Origin: Dyella halodurans
Lineage (GTDB): Bacteria; Pseudomonadota; Gammaproteobacteria; Xanthomonadales; Rhodanobacteraceae
Assembly: GCF_026283925.1 (NCBI RefSeq)
Contig: NZ_JAPDPF010000003.1
Location: forward strand, 248,001-312,000
Length of the DNA: 64,000 bases
Reading direction: 5' to 3'
Made by a program: the position numbers and the translations under genes. Every line of letters starts with the position of its first letter. Position 1 is the first letter of the stretch. The notes beneath the pieces are model-generated. The model worked only from the letters and a program-made list of their open reading frames with translations, ran no database searches and had not been told where the DNA came from. Below, piece after piece: positions 1-10,549 of the stretch.

Positions 1-1
1 A

Positions 2-319
2 CTGGAAGCGGTCTACCAAAAATCGACGGTTTTGGTCGCCGCGTCGCGTGGCGAGGGCTATGGACTACCTTTGATCGAAGCAGCGCGCCGAGGCAAGCCA
101 GTCATCGCGAGGTCACTTCCGGTTTTCCAGGAAGTCGCCGGTGATTTTCCTTCTTACTTCGACACGGATTCTCCGGAAGGCCTGGCAAGTCATATTGCCC
201 GCTGGCTCGCCGCGCGTCCGGCACCGGGACCACATCCTGAGTGGCTGAACTGGCGACAGAGCGCGTTCAGGCTGGGACAATTAATCCGCACTCGCGTCGA
301 GAGCGCGGCGCCACCCTGA
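2..319 (+). CDS. Glycosyltransferase, C-terminal part (cut by window edge)
   Basis: The reading frame is open from the left edge, so only the last 105 residues are present. They contain the donor-binding signature of GT-B glycosyltransferases of the GT4/GT1 type, EGYGLPLIEAARRGKPVIA, followed by a short helical tail. An enzyme of this kind moves a sugar from a nucleotide-sugar donor onto a growing glycan at the cytoplasmic face of the membrane. An in-frame TTG at 32 lies inside the conserved domain and is not a credible start. It converges with the minus-strand membrane protein next door, and both belong to a polysaccharide region. The family is clear; the sugar and linkage cannot be told. 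Confidence 0.85.
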   Translation: MEAVYQKSTVLVAASRGEGYGLPLIEAARRGKPVIARSLPVFQEVAGDFPSYFDTDSPEGLASHIARWLAARPAPGPHPEWLNWRQSAFRLGQLIRTRVESAAPP

Positions 320-361
320 CCCAGGTCGGGCTTGCATTCATCATCCGCACCGCACGGTCGG

Positions 362-2227
362 TCAACGTTGCGGCGGTTTCAGCGTGACGATGACGAACAA
401 AGGTTGTTCATCCACGGACAACAGGGGATCCTGGCGCAAGGCCTTCACTTGTTCCGCGTAGGCGGCTTTGATCTGCACCGGACAAAGGAAGCCAGGGTTG
501 GCCGCGAACAAGGCAAGCGTCCGGGCCGAATACCCCCTGGCTTGATCAACACAGGGCCAAAGGTGTGCTGCCCACAGACTATCGAAGTATGGAATGACCA
601 TTGCGTCAGCTTCATGGTGGAGCAACGTCGCGCGGATCGCGGGAAGGTCGCCTGTGTCAAACCGGTTCATGGCGAACTTTTGCAGATTGGCGGGCCACTG
701 GTCGCGGGCGATCTCAATTTGTTTGTCCCCTCCGACGTTGTAGGAAACCACGCCGAGCTTGGGGCTCAGGTAGTTCGCCATCACGTCATTGCTGAAGGGC
801 AAGAAGAATATTCTCGATCCGGGACGGAGCCTCGCAGCGAGAGGTCTGGCGAGGTCATGATCGATCGTGGCGAGATCGCGTCGATAGCTCCGGTAGTCCC
901 TCCACATGTCCATAAGATGCGGCATGCTGGAAACGATCAACAGTAAGTACACGATGGTCCAGGCCCAGCTATGGCGGGACCGGACCCGTGCCGAGCCCAT
1001 GACGACGAGGCCCCACATGCCAAGCAGGAACAGGGCCTCCCACCGATAGGCCGCGCGCATGGCGCGAAATCCCGGAACGTGCTCGGACACGAATGCATTG
1101 CCGGTGGGCATTACGCCGGATGCGGCCTCCATGAAGGGCCCGCTTGCCCCATCAGGCTTGATCGCTCCGTACTTTAGCGACGGTCCCAGCGACATATATA
1201 GGCCAAGTAAAGCCACGACCAACAACACCCAGGCACGACCATCCTGTTTGCGCACTGCAAGGAAGCACCCGAGACCGAGGATCGACATCGGCAACGCGAA
1301 CGTCGTGAGCCAGACTGATGCATCGCCAAAGAACTTGGAATCGCTGCGTACGCCGACCCACCCCAACCAGTCCCATAGCCAGAACTCCCCCTGGGGCGGC
1401 TTGATGAGGAAAATAAGGTCCAGCGCCCAGCCACGAAAGAACGCCAGGGGCGCGGGCGAAAACGCCGATCGTCCGATGTATCCGGTGTAAAGCAGATAAG
1501 CCCCAGCGAACCCCAGCACATAGGCCGGCAACGCTCCTCTTGCGGTGACCAACCACGAGGACGGGTGTGCGATCAGTCGGAAGGCGAACAGGACGGCGCT
1601 CGCGACGGCGAACATCATGAACGTGTAGCCATCCATGAAAAGTGCAATAACGCAAAGAGCCACAAATGCCACGATGCAAAAGACGCGACGCCAGAGGGAC
1701 GCCTTCGATATGTCGAAGAGGGCGAACGCCGAGGACAGGTAGAGTGGAAGCAGGGCCATGCCCAAGGCAAGAGACGAGTACGACTGGTGGGCCCATATCA
1801 TGGGCAACGACATCCATGTCACCGCGGCAAGTACGCCTATCGCTGACGTCGCTCCAAGAGCCCTTGCGAGCCGGTAGGCCCCCAAGTAGGCTGAGACAAG
1901 CCAGAACGCCGCTGCTGCGGCGTACGCATCGGATGCCTGCATACCCAGGCGGACGAACCAGCCAGCGAGCCAAGCGAGCGGCAACCCCGTTGCCAGGGAC
2001 GTCGCCACGGGATATCCGAACGACCTCGCGTGCAGCGAATACCAATGCTGGTCGGCAAATGCCTGCGCATAGCCCATCATGGACGCAGCCTGGCCCATTG
2101 TCGGCATGCCTAAAAAGGGTACGGCGCCGTTGATCAGCAGGGCCCATAGCGCTCCTGCGGCCAGGGCCAGCATCACGAACACGTTATGGCGATCGACCCT
2201 GCGTATGTTATTGGTTCCCACGTCCAT
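362..2227 (-). CDS. Large multi-spanning membrane protein, possibly GT-C-type glycosyltransferase
   Basis: This is a protein of about 621 residues with roughly ten hydrophobic segments in its first 450 residues and a soluble C-terminal domain of about 150 residues. That layout is shared by GT-C-fold transferases that use polyprenyl-phosphate sugars and by uncharacterised polysaccharide-cluster membrane proteins; I do not recognise a specific family. I chose the ATG at 2227 because a purine-rich GAGGGGG lies just upstream. An earlier in-frame ATG at 2284 would add 19 residues and lengthen the overlap with the preceding flippase-like gene from 20 to 77 bp. It is third in a minus-strand run GT4, flippase-like, membrane protein, so a role in assembling or decorating a cell-surface glycan is inferred. 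Confidence 0.7.
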   Translation of the reverse strand: MDVGTNNIRRVDRHNVFVMLALAAGALWALLINGAVPFLGMPTMGQAASMMGYAQAFADQHWYSLHARSFGYPVATSLATGLPLAWLAGWFVRLGMQASDAYAAAAAFWLVSAYLGAYRLARALGATSAIGVLAAVTWMSLPMIWAHQSYSSLALGMALLPLYLSSAFALFDISKASLWRRVFCIVAFVALCVIALFMDGYTFMMFAVASAVLFAFRLIAHPSSWLVTARGALPAYVLGFAGAYLLYTGYIGRSAFSPAPLAFFRGWALDLIFLIKPPQGEFWLWDWLGWVGVRSDSKFFGDASVWLTTFALPMSILGLGCFLAVRKQDGRAWVLLVVALLGLYMSLGPSLKYGAIKPDGASGPFMEAASGVMPTGNAFVSEHVPGFRAMRAAYRWEALFLLGMWGLVVMGSARVRSRHSWAWTIVYLLLIVSSMPHLMDMWRDYRSYRRDLATIDHDLARPLAARLRPGSRIFFLPFSNDVMANYLSPKLGVVSYNVGGDKQIEIARDQWPANLQKFAMNRFDTGDLPAIRATLLHHEADAMVIPYFDSLWAAHLWPCVDQARGYSARTLALFAANPGFLCPVQIKAAYAEQVKALRQDPLLSVDEQPLFVIVTLKPPQR

Positions 2228-3155
2228 ATCCCCCTCGAGCCAGTAGAAGTCGCCATCCCGACCCGAGGAGAAACGCCAGTGCATCGGCCAAGGTGGTAGC
2301 GAGGCGCAACGTCACGCCAAGTGCAATGGCAGTTGTCTCTCCGAACAGCGGAGAAAACAGCACCAGCATCACGGACTCCCGCACGCCGATGCCGGCCGGG
2401 GCGCCTGGCAACAGATAACCCGCGAGCCACGCAAGGGCGAAGAAGCCGCTCACTTCCAACAGGGGCGCCTCAGGAGCACCGAAAAACACCTGCGACTGCA
2501 AGCGCAAGATCAGCCCCATACACGCATAGCAACCCACGTACAGCGCCGAGACCCACAACGCCGCACCCCAGCCGGGAGGACGCAGTTCGCCCCCGGCGAG
2601 CACCTTCCCGATGGCACCGGGAAATACGCGCCTGAGCAGGGTGATTCCAATCCATGGAGCGGCCAGCAAAGCCACGAAACACATGCTCAGGCTGGCGGTA
2701 CTCAGCCACGGTGGCAGTGACGCCACCCCATCGCCAAGAAACAAGTACAGCGAAAGCGCCGAAACGCCCAGCGCCGTTCCGATGCTCCAGAGGACCTCGG
2801 TAAGCATCGTCGCGAGCGTAACGGGCACCGGTATACCGATGTCGCGGGCAAGGGCCACCCTGCCTACGAACTGTCCGATGTTCCCCGGCAAGTACTTCCC
2901 GAACTGCGACACCAGGAAGAGGGACAGCACCTTGCCCAGCGGACGACGCACCTGCTGGTCCTTCAGCAGTACCTGCCAGATGACGCCAGAGAGAAGGATC
3001 GCCAGAAGTGCCAGCAGAATCGATGCCGCTGAGACTCCCACTCCGGCGGCGCCCCAGGCGATACGCGGCATGCGCGATGCGTTGACGATGACCCGCTGGA
3101 CGAAGAAACCGATCGCGATTGCCGTGACGATCCATCCGAGCGCGCGCCTGACCAT
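2208..3155 (-). CDS. Flippase-like (lysylphosphatidylglycerol synthase TM-region type) membrane protein
   Basis: About 315 residues with eight or so hydrophobic segments and the look of the LPG-synthase transmembrane/UPF0104 family: RRPLGKVLSLFLVSQFGKYLPGNIGQFVGR near residues 70-100 and a late GAPAGIGVRESVMLVL segment. Members of this family are found in polysaccharide loci and are thought to help move or anchor lipid-linked intermediates; there is no soluble synthase domain here. The frame is open upstream through the glycosyltransferase, but that part is arginine-rich shadow sequence, so the ATG at 3155, 18 bp after the glycosyltransferase stop, is the sensible start. It overlaps the next gene by 20 bp, indicating co-translation. 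Confidence 0.8.
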   Translation of the reverse strand: MVRRALGWIVTAIAIGFFVQRVIVNASRMPRIAWGAAGVGVSAASILLALLAILLSGVIWQVLLKDQQVRRPLGKVLSLFLVSQFGKYLPGNIGQFVGRVALARDIGIPVPVTLATMLTEVLWSIGTALGVSALSLYLFLGDGVASLPPWLSTASLSMCFVALLAAPWIGITLLRRVFPGAIGKVLAGGELRPPGWGAALWVSALYVGCYACMGLILRLQSQVFFGAPEAPLLEVSGFFALAWLAGYLLPGAPAGIGVRESVMLVLFSPLFGETTAIALGVTLRLATTLADALAFLLGSGWRLLLARGGYGRGNQ

Positions 3156-3172
3156 GTGACGATACGAGTGGG

Positions 3173-4249
3173 TCAACAGCCTGCCTCCATGGGCGCCCCA
3201 TAGGCCTCGAGAGTGCGCTCTGCTACTGCCGGCCAAGCATAAAGTGACGCAATAGTTTCCTGAGCGGCGAGAATGAACGATGTCCGCTGCGCCGCCGGCC
3301 AAGTGGCAATTTCCGCGATCTTCGCAGCCCATGCCGACGCATCGCCCGTGGGAAGGAGGAAGCCAGTGCGGCCATCCACGACGGCGTCGAGGATGCCTTC
3401 GATGCCACTGGCCAGTAGCACGCCACCGTCGGCACCAGCCTCCACGGCCGTAAGACCGAACCCCTCGACATCCGTGCCACCTGAGGTGATGTTCGGCATG
3501 ACGACGGCCAGTGCGTCGCGGCGCAACGTGAACAGATCCGCGGCACTCACGACGTCGCGACAGTCCACCCTGGGATCGGTGCGCAGCGCGGCCGCTTCTT
3601 CCTCGTCCCACGCCCTACCGACCACCACTAAACGTAGCGTGCCAGGCAGCAGCGGCATGACCTCCCGCGCGAACCAGGCCGCACCCTTGCGCCTGACGAG
3701 TCGACCGATAAAGAGGACGAAGTCACCAGCCGGCCGGTCGACGGGCGGGACGCGCGTCGGCAGGTCCACACCGAGTGTCACCACGGCGACGTCACGAAAA
3801 CCTGCCTCCCGGCAGAGCGTCGCCGTCTGTCGCGAAATTGCGATGACGCGCACGTTCTTGCCGACCAGGCGCACTCCCAGCGCAAGGTAGCGACGGTAGA
3901 TCCAGGGCAGCAGGCCTGGCCGCCGTCCGAACACCAGGTCGAGGCCATATGCGGTGATGGCAATGCGCGGCGCGGTACGCGCCAGCCTGGCGGCCAGGGC
4001 CAACGGCCACAGCACCAGGTCCCCCACGTGGACGACGTCCGCACGCCGACCAACCAAAAAGTGCATCGCCTTTACTACGAACGATGCGAGGCGTATGAGC
4101 CCTGGCGGGCTGCCATCGGGCCGGCCAGGCAGCACACGAGTTTCCAACGCGCAGCGCAGCGCCAGTTCGGCGCACAGCTTTACCGCATAGGTCTCCATGC
4201 CACCGATCGCAGGCGGCCACTTACGCGTTACGAACAGGACACGCTGCAT
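3173..4249 (-). CDS. GT4-family glycosyltransferase
   Basis: A 358-residue GT-B enzyme. The N-terminus VTRKWPPAIGGMETYAVKL is the typical acceptor-side opening of GT4 proteins; the middle has FVLFIGRLVRRKG at the start of the donor domain and the C-terminal half carries VEGFGLTAVEAGADGG, the donor-binding loop with the conserved glutamates. It should transfer a hexose to a lipid-linked glycan in the cytoplasm. It is the first gene of a three-gene minus-strand run and is transcribed away from the GT2 gene at 4381, with 131 bp between them for both promoters. Substrate unknown. Confidence 0.88.
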   Translation of the reverse strand: MQRVLFVTRKWPPAIGGMETYAVKLCAELALRCALETRVLPGRPDGSPPGLIRLASFVVKAMHFLVGRRADVVHVGDLVLWPLALAARLARTAPRIAITAYGLDLVFGRRPGLLPWIYRRYLALGVRLVGKNVRVIAISRQTATLCREAGFRDVAVVTLGVDLPTRVPPVDRPAGDFVLFIGRLVRRKGAAWFAREVMPLLPGTLRLVVVGRAWDEEEAAALRTDPRVDCRDVVSAADLFTLRRDALAVVMPNITSGGTDVEGFGLTAVEAGADGGVLLASGIEGILDAVVDGRTGFLLPTGDASAWAAKIAEIATWPAAQRTSFILAAQETIASLYAWPAVAERTLEAYGAPMEAGC

Positions 4250-4380
4250 TTAGGTGCGATGTGACATGGTGATTATACTTCCTTGCGCCAAACTTAATAT
4301 TATAGGCGCACTCACTAACATGAAATTCCACAGGGAGCAGTGGGAACGATTCGGCGTCGTCCAGCCGCCCGGGGAGAACC

Positions 4381-5394
4381 ATGAAGCTAATTATCCAGAT
4401 CCCCTGCCTGAACGAAGCAGAGACACTCGCCATTGCACTGACAGACCTGCCACGCAAGGTCGCCGGCTTCGATTCGGTCGAATGGCTGGTCATCGACGAC
4501 GGGTCCTCCGATGACACGGCAGAGGTCGCTCGTAGGCATGGGGTGGATCACGTGATCCGTCACCACGTCAACCGGGGTCTCGCCGAAGCCTTCATGACCG
4601 GCATCGATGCCTGCGTCCAGTTGGGAGCCGATGTCATCGTCAATACCGATGCCGACAACCAATACTGCGGTGGCGATATCCCGACACTGACCGCACCGGT
4701 GCTGGCTGGCGAGGCAGAGATTGTGATCGGCGCGCGACCGATCAGCGAAATCGAACACTTCTCGTGGATAAAGAAGATACTGCAGCGCCTGGGCAGCTGG
4801 GCCGTCCGCATGGCCAGCGGCACCCAGGTCGCCGACGCTCCCAGCGGATTCAGGGCTATATCCCGGGAGGCCGCCATCCGGCTGCATGTTTTCAGCAGTT
4901 ATACCTACACGCTGGAGACCATTATCCAGGCTGGCCAGAGCAATATGCGGGTCATCTCGGTACCGGTACGCACCAATGGCGACCTTCGGCCGTCACGGCT
5001 AGTCAAGAGCATCTCTAACTACGTCAAACGGTCGCTGATGACGATACTGCGCATGTTCGTGGTGTACCGGCCGCTAGCGTTCTTCGCGTGGGTGGCGAGC
5101 ATGTTCCTGGCCATCGGCTTCATCGCTGGCTTGCGTTTCCTTTTCTACTACATGAGTGGATCCGGCTCTGGACACATCCAGTCCGTGATCCTGAGCGCCC
5201 TTTGCATCATCGTTGGACTGCTTTTCGCCATGATGGGCCTAATCGGCGATCTGATCGCAACAAATCGCAAGCTGCTCGAGCGGATCGACATAAAGTTGCA
5301 ACGCATCGAGCGCCAGCAAAAACTGACGGGCACTACCGAGGGTGGTCGTGACACCATACCGGCTCTCCAGGCTGGGCGTGCATCTTCGGCGTGA
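4381..5394 (+). CDS. GT2 glycosyltransferase with C-terminal membrane anchor (dolichol-phosphate-mannose-synthase-like)
   Basis: A 337-residue protein. Residues 1-220 form a GT-A fold of family GT2: IIQIPCLNEAETL at the start, VIDDGSSDDT, and the metal-binding NTDADNQY. Two strong hydrophobic segments lie near residues 230-255 and 270-295, followed by a charged cytoplasmic tail. This is the organisation of polyprenyl-phosphate sugar transferases and of GT2 enzymes that decorate O-antigens. It is monocistronic, divergent from the GT4 gene. A gene-poor stretch follows it. The class is certain from the motifs; whether it makes a lipid-phosphate sugar or extends a chain is not. Confidence 0.88.
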   Translation: MKLIIQIPCLNEAETLAIALTDLPRKVAGFDSVEWLVIDDGSSDDTAEVARRHGVDHVIRHHVNRGLAEAFMTGIDACVQLGADVIVNTDADNQYCGGDIPTLTAPVLAGEAEIVIGARPISEIEHFSWIKKILQRLGSWAVRMASGTQVADAPSGFRAISREAAIRLHVFSSYTYTLETIIQAGQSNMRVISVPVRTNGDLRPSRLVKSISNYVKRSLMTILRMFVVYRPLAFFAWVASMFLAIGFIAGLRFLFYYMSGSGSGHIQSVILSALCIIVGLLFAMMGLIGDLIATNRKLLERIDIKLQRIERQQKLTGTTEGGRDTIPALQAGRASSA

Positions 5395-6312
5395 GCGCCC
5401 GCTGCGCTGGCTCAAGCGCGAAGGCACGACACTCAACACCCGACGTCCGACGCCGGCCTGCTGCGCAGGTCGCTGATGGTCGATCAGCACCTCGCCGCTT
5501 TCCGCAGCTAAGCGTCGAGGGCCAAGCTGCGGTTTGACACGGTCGATTCCCACTCCATCCACGAACAGCTCGCTGGGCGTTTCGCTCGGGCCAGCGCGAT
5601 TTGGCCATGACAGGGAATTGCGGCTCAACGCTTGCCGCAAGCAAAGGCCAGCGCAACATCACTTTCGTGCTCTACAACCGCGAGGGTGGATAGCGGAAGA
5701 ATGTCTAGGCCTTGTTCCCGGCGTTCGGCGAGCCGCCGCGGGAACTGTGCGATACCCACTTAATGGTGGCCGGCTGCACGCCTTCGGTAACTGAGAAACG
5801 CCTTGAGAAGATCGCGCGCGACGCTGACCTGAAGGCTGAGGACGTGGTCTTCACCGACCTAGCAAGAGACGAAGACCCAACCTTTGTCGCGGATACGCTG
5901 AGCCGCCTGCACCCCTGCATACGGCATAGCCGGCTGGTCGCCGTCACCCATATCGCCGGCAACGATCTAGGCATGGGTATCCAGTGGTAATCCGGGCCTT
6001 CCCACGGCGCTGGCTGCGCGAACCTTCCGCCGGGGTAATCCCTCCGCCCTTGAGTGCACGGAGCAAGGCATCGGGCGGCGCAGTGACGGCACAGCGCGCA
6101 CCGTCAGTATCTCGCTCCGCGCGACAGATGCTTGCACTAGAACGCCTCACCCTGTGAAGAAGGCGGCATCGGCGGCCAAGAATGAGTCGACTGCCATTGG
6201 ACTGCACTCGATGGCACCTACGATCCGTGGCAGGATTGGACGATCGCTGTCTTATGGCATGATCTCAGACAACCGCCCGAATAACGCAGATACTCTCTGG
6301 AGTGCATCAAAA
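5395..6312 (+). other. 918 bp without a convincing gene; possibly decayed coding DNA
   Basis: No frame here gives a protein I recognise. The best candidate is a 92-codon frame at 5712-5990 starting at TTG, whose translation has a fairly natural composition (VVFTDLARDEDPTFVADTL) but no family I can name. Other short stretches look protein-like in changing frames, which fits a gene broken by frameshifts and stops, as expected in polysaccharide clusters that exchange genes. The same frame as the methyltransferase is open back to a GTG at 6154, but nothing in that extension looks conserved. No RNA gene, insertion sequence end or clear promoter was seen. Confidence 0.4.
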
Positions 6313-7194
6313 ATGCTGAATTCAGTTGCCTGCCGCTATACGGATTTTTCAACGCCTTGGTATAGGGATCGCGAGTCAGAACTGAAGATCCGCGACATCT
6401 ATCATTCCCATTCTGCATCGCAAGTGGAATTCATCAATCGCAAATTCTGGGAATGGTGCGTTATCGTGCAGGCGCTGCAAGAGCGCTCCAAACTGAGGCT
6501 TGACGCGAAGGGACTCGGTTTTGCGGTTGGAACCGAGCCGTTGTCGTCGTTCTTTGCCGCCAAGGGTTGCCGGATTCTAGCCACGGACCTGAGTGTCGAA
6601 AGTTCGCAGCTGGGCTGGATCGAGAGGAACGAGCACGCGGCGTCGAAGAACGCACTCTACTATCCGCAACTTATCGAGCGAGAGCCCTTCGATGAGCGAG
6701 TGATGTTTCAATCGGCGGACATGCGTACGCTGAAGGGGCTATCTGGTAGCTACGACTTTATCTGGAGTTCCTGTGCCCTGGAACATCTCGGGTCGCTGCA
6801 AGCTGGTATCGATTTCGTGCTCGAGTCCTCGATGTTTCTGAAGCCTGGGGGCGTGGCGGTCCACACCACAGAATTCAACGTCCGCTCGAATGACGAAACG
6901 GTTACCAGCGGCTCAAATGTCGTCTACCGGCAAAAGGATTTGCTGAATCTGGAGGAGGCATTACGACTGCAGGGCCTCAAGCTTGCCATGCTCAATTTCG
7001 ATACCGGGGATCACCCATTCGATCTCGATGTGGATATCGCGCCTTATATGCAGCCCGGCAAACGGCATCTGAAGCTCGACATTTCAGGTCACGTGGCGAC
7101 ATCTTTTCTATTGATCATCGAAAAATTACCTGAAGCGAAGCCGAATCACTCTTGGCGAACACGGCTCAACTCGCTGTTTCGCTCAAGAGCCTGA
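6313..7194 (+). CDS. Class I SAM-dependent methyltransferase
   Basis: About 293 residues from the ATG at 6313, chosen because GGAG lies about ten bases upstream and because the conserved part begins at once (CRYTDFSTPWY). In-frame starts at 6259, 6211 and 6154 would add 18, 34 and 53 residues without visible conservation. The SAM-binding motif is GLGFAVGTEPLSSFFAAKG with the acidic residue in ILATDLS; SYDFIWSSCALEHLG and FLKPGGVAVHTTEFN are the usual post-motifs of small-molecule or glycan methyltransferases. Codon and base composition look clearly AT-richer than the neighbours, suggesting recent acquisition. A role in methylating a surface sugar is inferred from position only. Confidence 0.8.
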   Translation: MLNSVACRYTDFSTPWYRDRESELKIRDIYHSHSASQVEFINRKFWEWCVIVQALQERSKLRLDAKGLGFAVGTEPLSSFFAAKGCRILATDLSVESSQLGWIERNEHAASKNALYYPQLIEREPFDERVMFQSADMRTLKGLSGSYDFIWSSCALEHLGSLQAGIDFVLESSMFLKPGGVAVHTTEFNVRSNDETVTSGSNVVYRQKDLLNLEEALRLQGLKLAMLNFDTGDHPFDLDVDIAPYMQPGKRHLKLDISGHVATSFLLIIEKLPEAKPNHSWRTRLNSLFRSRA

Positions 7195-7512
7195 GTGACG
7201 GAGCGGCCAGGAGAACGGCCATTGCGGCGACGGTGGTCGCGGGGGCATGAAGTCGCCCGCATCCGTCGGGGCAGGCGCCGGAATCCAGCCGCGCGTAGGC
7301 CTCGGCGAAGCGCTATCGGATCAGCCGCGCGAATGGCCCTTCGCCACATGCGGTTGCCGAAACGCGCTGTTGTGATCCTTGCCTGCATGCATCTCGCGGG
7401 CGCATCAGGCTTATCACGTGTTTGTTCCACTCGGGATAATGCCTATCCAGCCATTCGCAGCGTCAGCAGCGAGGCCGGAGAGGCTGGGTAGTTCTGGTAC
7501 AGGTGAGTCCGG
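7195..7512. other. 318 bp intergenic, nothing recognised
   Basis: This stretch separates the convergent methyltransferase and the 491-residue membrane protein. Short frames on both strands are arginine-rich and not credible. I saw no strong hairpin followed by a T-run, no repeat shared with the rest of the window, and no RNA gene. Confidence 0.5.
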
Positions 7513-8984
7513 TCAACCAGTGGGTCGCAGTACAACCAGGTAGGCCGTGGTTCCCGCGATCGTGACGGGCCTGATGGACGATGCATCGGCGACGACAGGA
7601 CGGGCCAACTGGCCGAATGAGTTGGTGGTTTTCACGCAATCGTCCACGCTTGCTTGGAGACAAAGCGAAAGCACGCCATGCGGCCGGTCGGCAAACAGAC
7701 GATCGATTTTCTCGCGCAAGGCGTGCGCGCGAAACGTCATGCCGTACATCCGCTCCCTGGCCTGCCCGGTTCGCCGCAGCTGGCTGCGTGCCTCCATGAC
7801 AGCCGGCCAGACATGCCAGAAATCGCCGACGATCAGCGCTGCATGCGCATCGACGGCGACATGGGCGGCGGCCTCGGACGACTCGCGCCACGGCTCGCCG
7901 ACCAGCGCCCAGGGAGTCTGTGAAAGTCCGTGGAAGGCGAATGAAAACATGGCAAAAAACAGCGCCGCCGCCGCGATAGCCTGGCGACGCAGCGACCCGA
8001 AGGCGAGCGGGAACTCGCGCAGCAGGATGTAGACGCAGCAGCTGACAAAGACCGTCAGGAAGGTCAGGAAATAACGAATGCTGTAGACGCCATCCTGCAA
8101 CCATTGCAGGCACGACAACGCGCCAATCGCGACAAACATCCCAATCGCGACCAGGATGGCCATCATAGTCTCGCGCGAGCGACGGATCGCGGCCACCACG
8201 ACCGCTGCCACGAACAGCGCGCAAAGCAGGCGCACGTCCACCTCGTTGAAGAACGATTGATAGCCAGCCTGCACCGCTTCCCATGAGGGATGCAGGGCGA
8301 ACTTCGTCACTGGTTCGCCGAACCACTGACTATGAAGCCATGCGGCCAAGATCGATACTAGATTGAGCAGCAACACCGCGCCCAACAGCCGCCGATCACG
8401 CACGCCAAAAACCATGGCCACCGCCAGAAACGGTACTGCCCATACGACCAACGCTAGGTTGACCGCATAGGCAAGGAACAATACGAAGAAAGCCGCGCCC
8501 CAGCGCCAACTGGCCTTGCCGTTGACACAGACCCATAGCGCCAAGGCAAAAAGCACGAACGACGTGCCATAGGGATTGTGCTGCGCCCACATGTTGAACG
8601 CGCCATACTGCGATAACGCAAAGGCGAGCAGGCACTGGGTTGTAGCCACAAGCAGCACGGCGAAACGCCAGGAGCCGCGAAACACGCAGACCACGCCGAG
8701 CGGCGACAGGAACGCCAACGCGAAGCGCAGGAAGACCTGTACCCGCAGGTTAAGCTCCGGATCGCGGAACGGCGCGGCCAGCGCAGGCAGCAGATTGAGC
8801 AGTCGATCCTGTCCCCAGAAATACCAGGTCAGTTTTTGCGTGGAAATAAGCGCCGTCAGAACGCCGTCGCTATCCTGAGTGCCGGCCAGCCAGGCCGTCA
8901 TCGGGAGCATGATTCCCGCGACGATGCCCAGCAGGCACAAGGAAAGGGCAACTCTTCGCCGCTGGCGCCGTTGATCCGCGGCCG

Positions 8985-8988
<4 letters not shown>
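7513..8988 (-). CDS. Multi-spanning membrane protein of a Gtr-like cassette, possible GT-C glycosyltransferase
   Basis: A 491-residue protein with about ten hydrophobic segments and a soluble C-terminus of around 110 residues. It starts at a GTG whose bases overlap the TGA of the upstream GT2 gene (GTGA), so translation is coupled. No named family is recognisable, but the size and topology match the serotype-specific third component of GtrA-GtrB-Gtr cassettes, which takes a sugar from a flipped undecaprenyl-phosphate carrier and adds it to a glycan on the periplasmic side. The short acidic motif GTQDSDGVLTA in the first external loop is the kind of site such enzymes use. The role is inferred from gene order. 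Confidence 0.7.
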
Positions 8989-9809
<821 letters not shown>

Positions 9810-9867
9810 TTATTGAATCGGGCCATCGCCATCTTGCAGAAACCGTTTGAATCGACCGCTCCGAGAT

Positions 9868-10335
9868 TCATCGTGCCCTTTTCGCGATCACTGCCGTGAT
9901 CAAGCGCCAGACAAAGGCATATGACATCAGGTAGTTCCACATAGACCCGCAAACGATGCCGCAGACCGCCGCGATAACCGGAGGAAGTCCGCGCGCATAC
10001 GCGATCGTCGAAACGCCCATGCTGATGGCGAGACCGAGCGAGGTCACGCCCATGTACAGCGCATACCCGACGAGGATCGACCGCCCCCGCAGGGTCTTGT
10101 CGCTGAAAGTGGCGGCATTATTGAAGTAATAATTGAAAGTCGCCGCACCGATCATCGCTATCAGATTGGCGATGCGAAAATCAAGCTGCAGAACGATCAT
10201 GCCAGCTTTCATAATCGCCAGATGGACGCCCATGCCGAGGGCGCCCACGGTGAAAAACGAAATCAGGCTGCGCGGCAGCAGACCTAGGCAAAAGCGATGG
10301 GCTAATCCGGAAACCCGGTTGACAAAATTGATCAT
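9868..10335 (-). CDS. GtrA-family membrane protein (putative lipid-linked sugar flippase)
   Basis: A 155-residue protein with four hydrophobic segments, matching the GtrA family in length and topology: SLISFFTVGALGMGVHLAI at the first span, NYYFNNAATFSD between spans two and three, and a final AVCGIVCGSMWNYLMSYAFVW. GtrA proteins are thought to flip undecaprenyl-phosphate-linked sugars to the periplasm. It is the promoter-proximal gene of a minus-strand set GtrA, GT2, membrane protein, the order of a Gtr glycosylation cassette. The 214 bp upstream are shared with divergently transcribed etfB. Confidence 0.9.
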   Translation of the reverse strand: MINFVNRVSGLAHRFCLGLLPRSLISFFTVGALGMGVHLAIMKAGMIVLQLDFRIANLIAMIGAATFNYYFNNAATFSDKTLRGRSILVGYALYMGVTSLGLAISMGVSTIAYARGLPPVIAAVCGIVCGSMWNYLMSYAFVWRLITAVIAKRAR

Positions 10336-10549
10336 GCATCCCCCAGATGCCGTCGGGCTTTACCGCCGCGCGGCCATATACGGCACGCGGTAGCACGCGA
10401 GCATAGCATAAATCCGCGGTCCGCCTGACTTAATCATGTTCCGCGAGGCGCGAACCTGTCGCCATCCGGGATAGCGAGAGCTACAATCAACCGGCTATGC
10501 CCGGGACTCCCACTTGGGCCAACGTTCTCCGCAACTTATGGACTATCGA

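Noticed and set aside
5712-5990. A real 92-residue gene
   Set aside because: TTG start, no ribosome-binding site and no recognisable family; mentioned only as a possible remnant.
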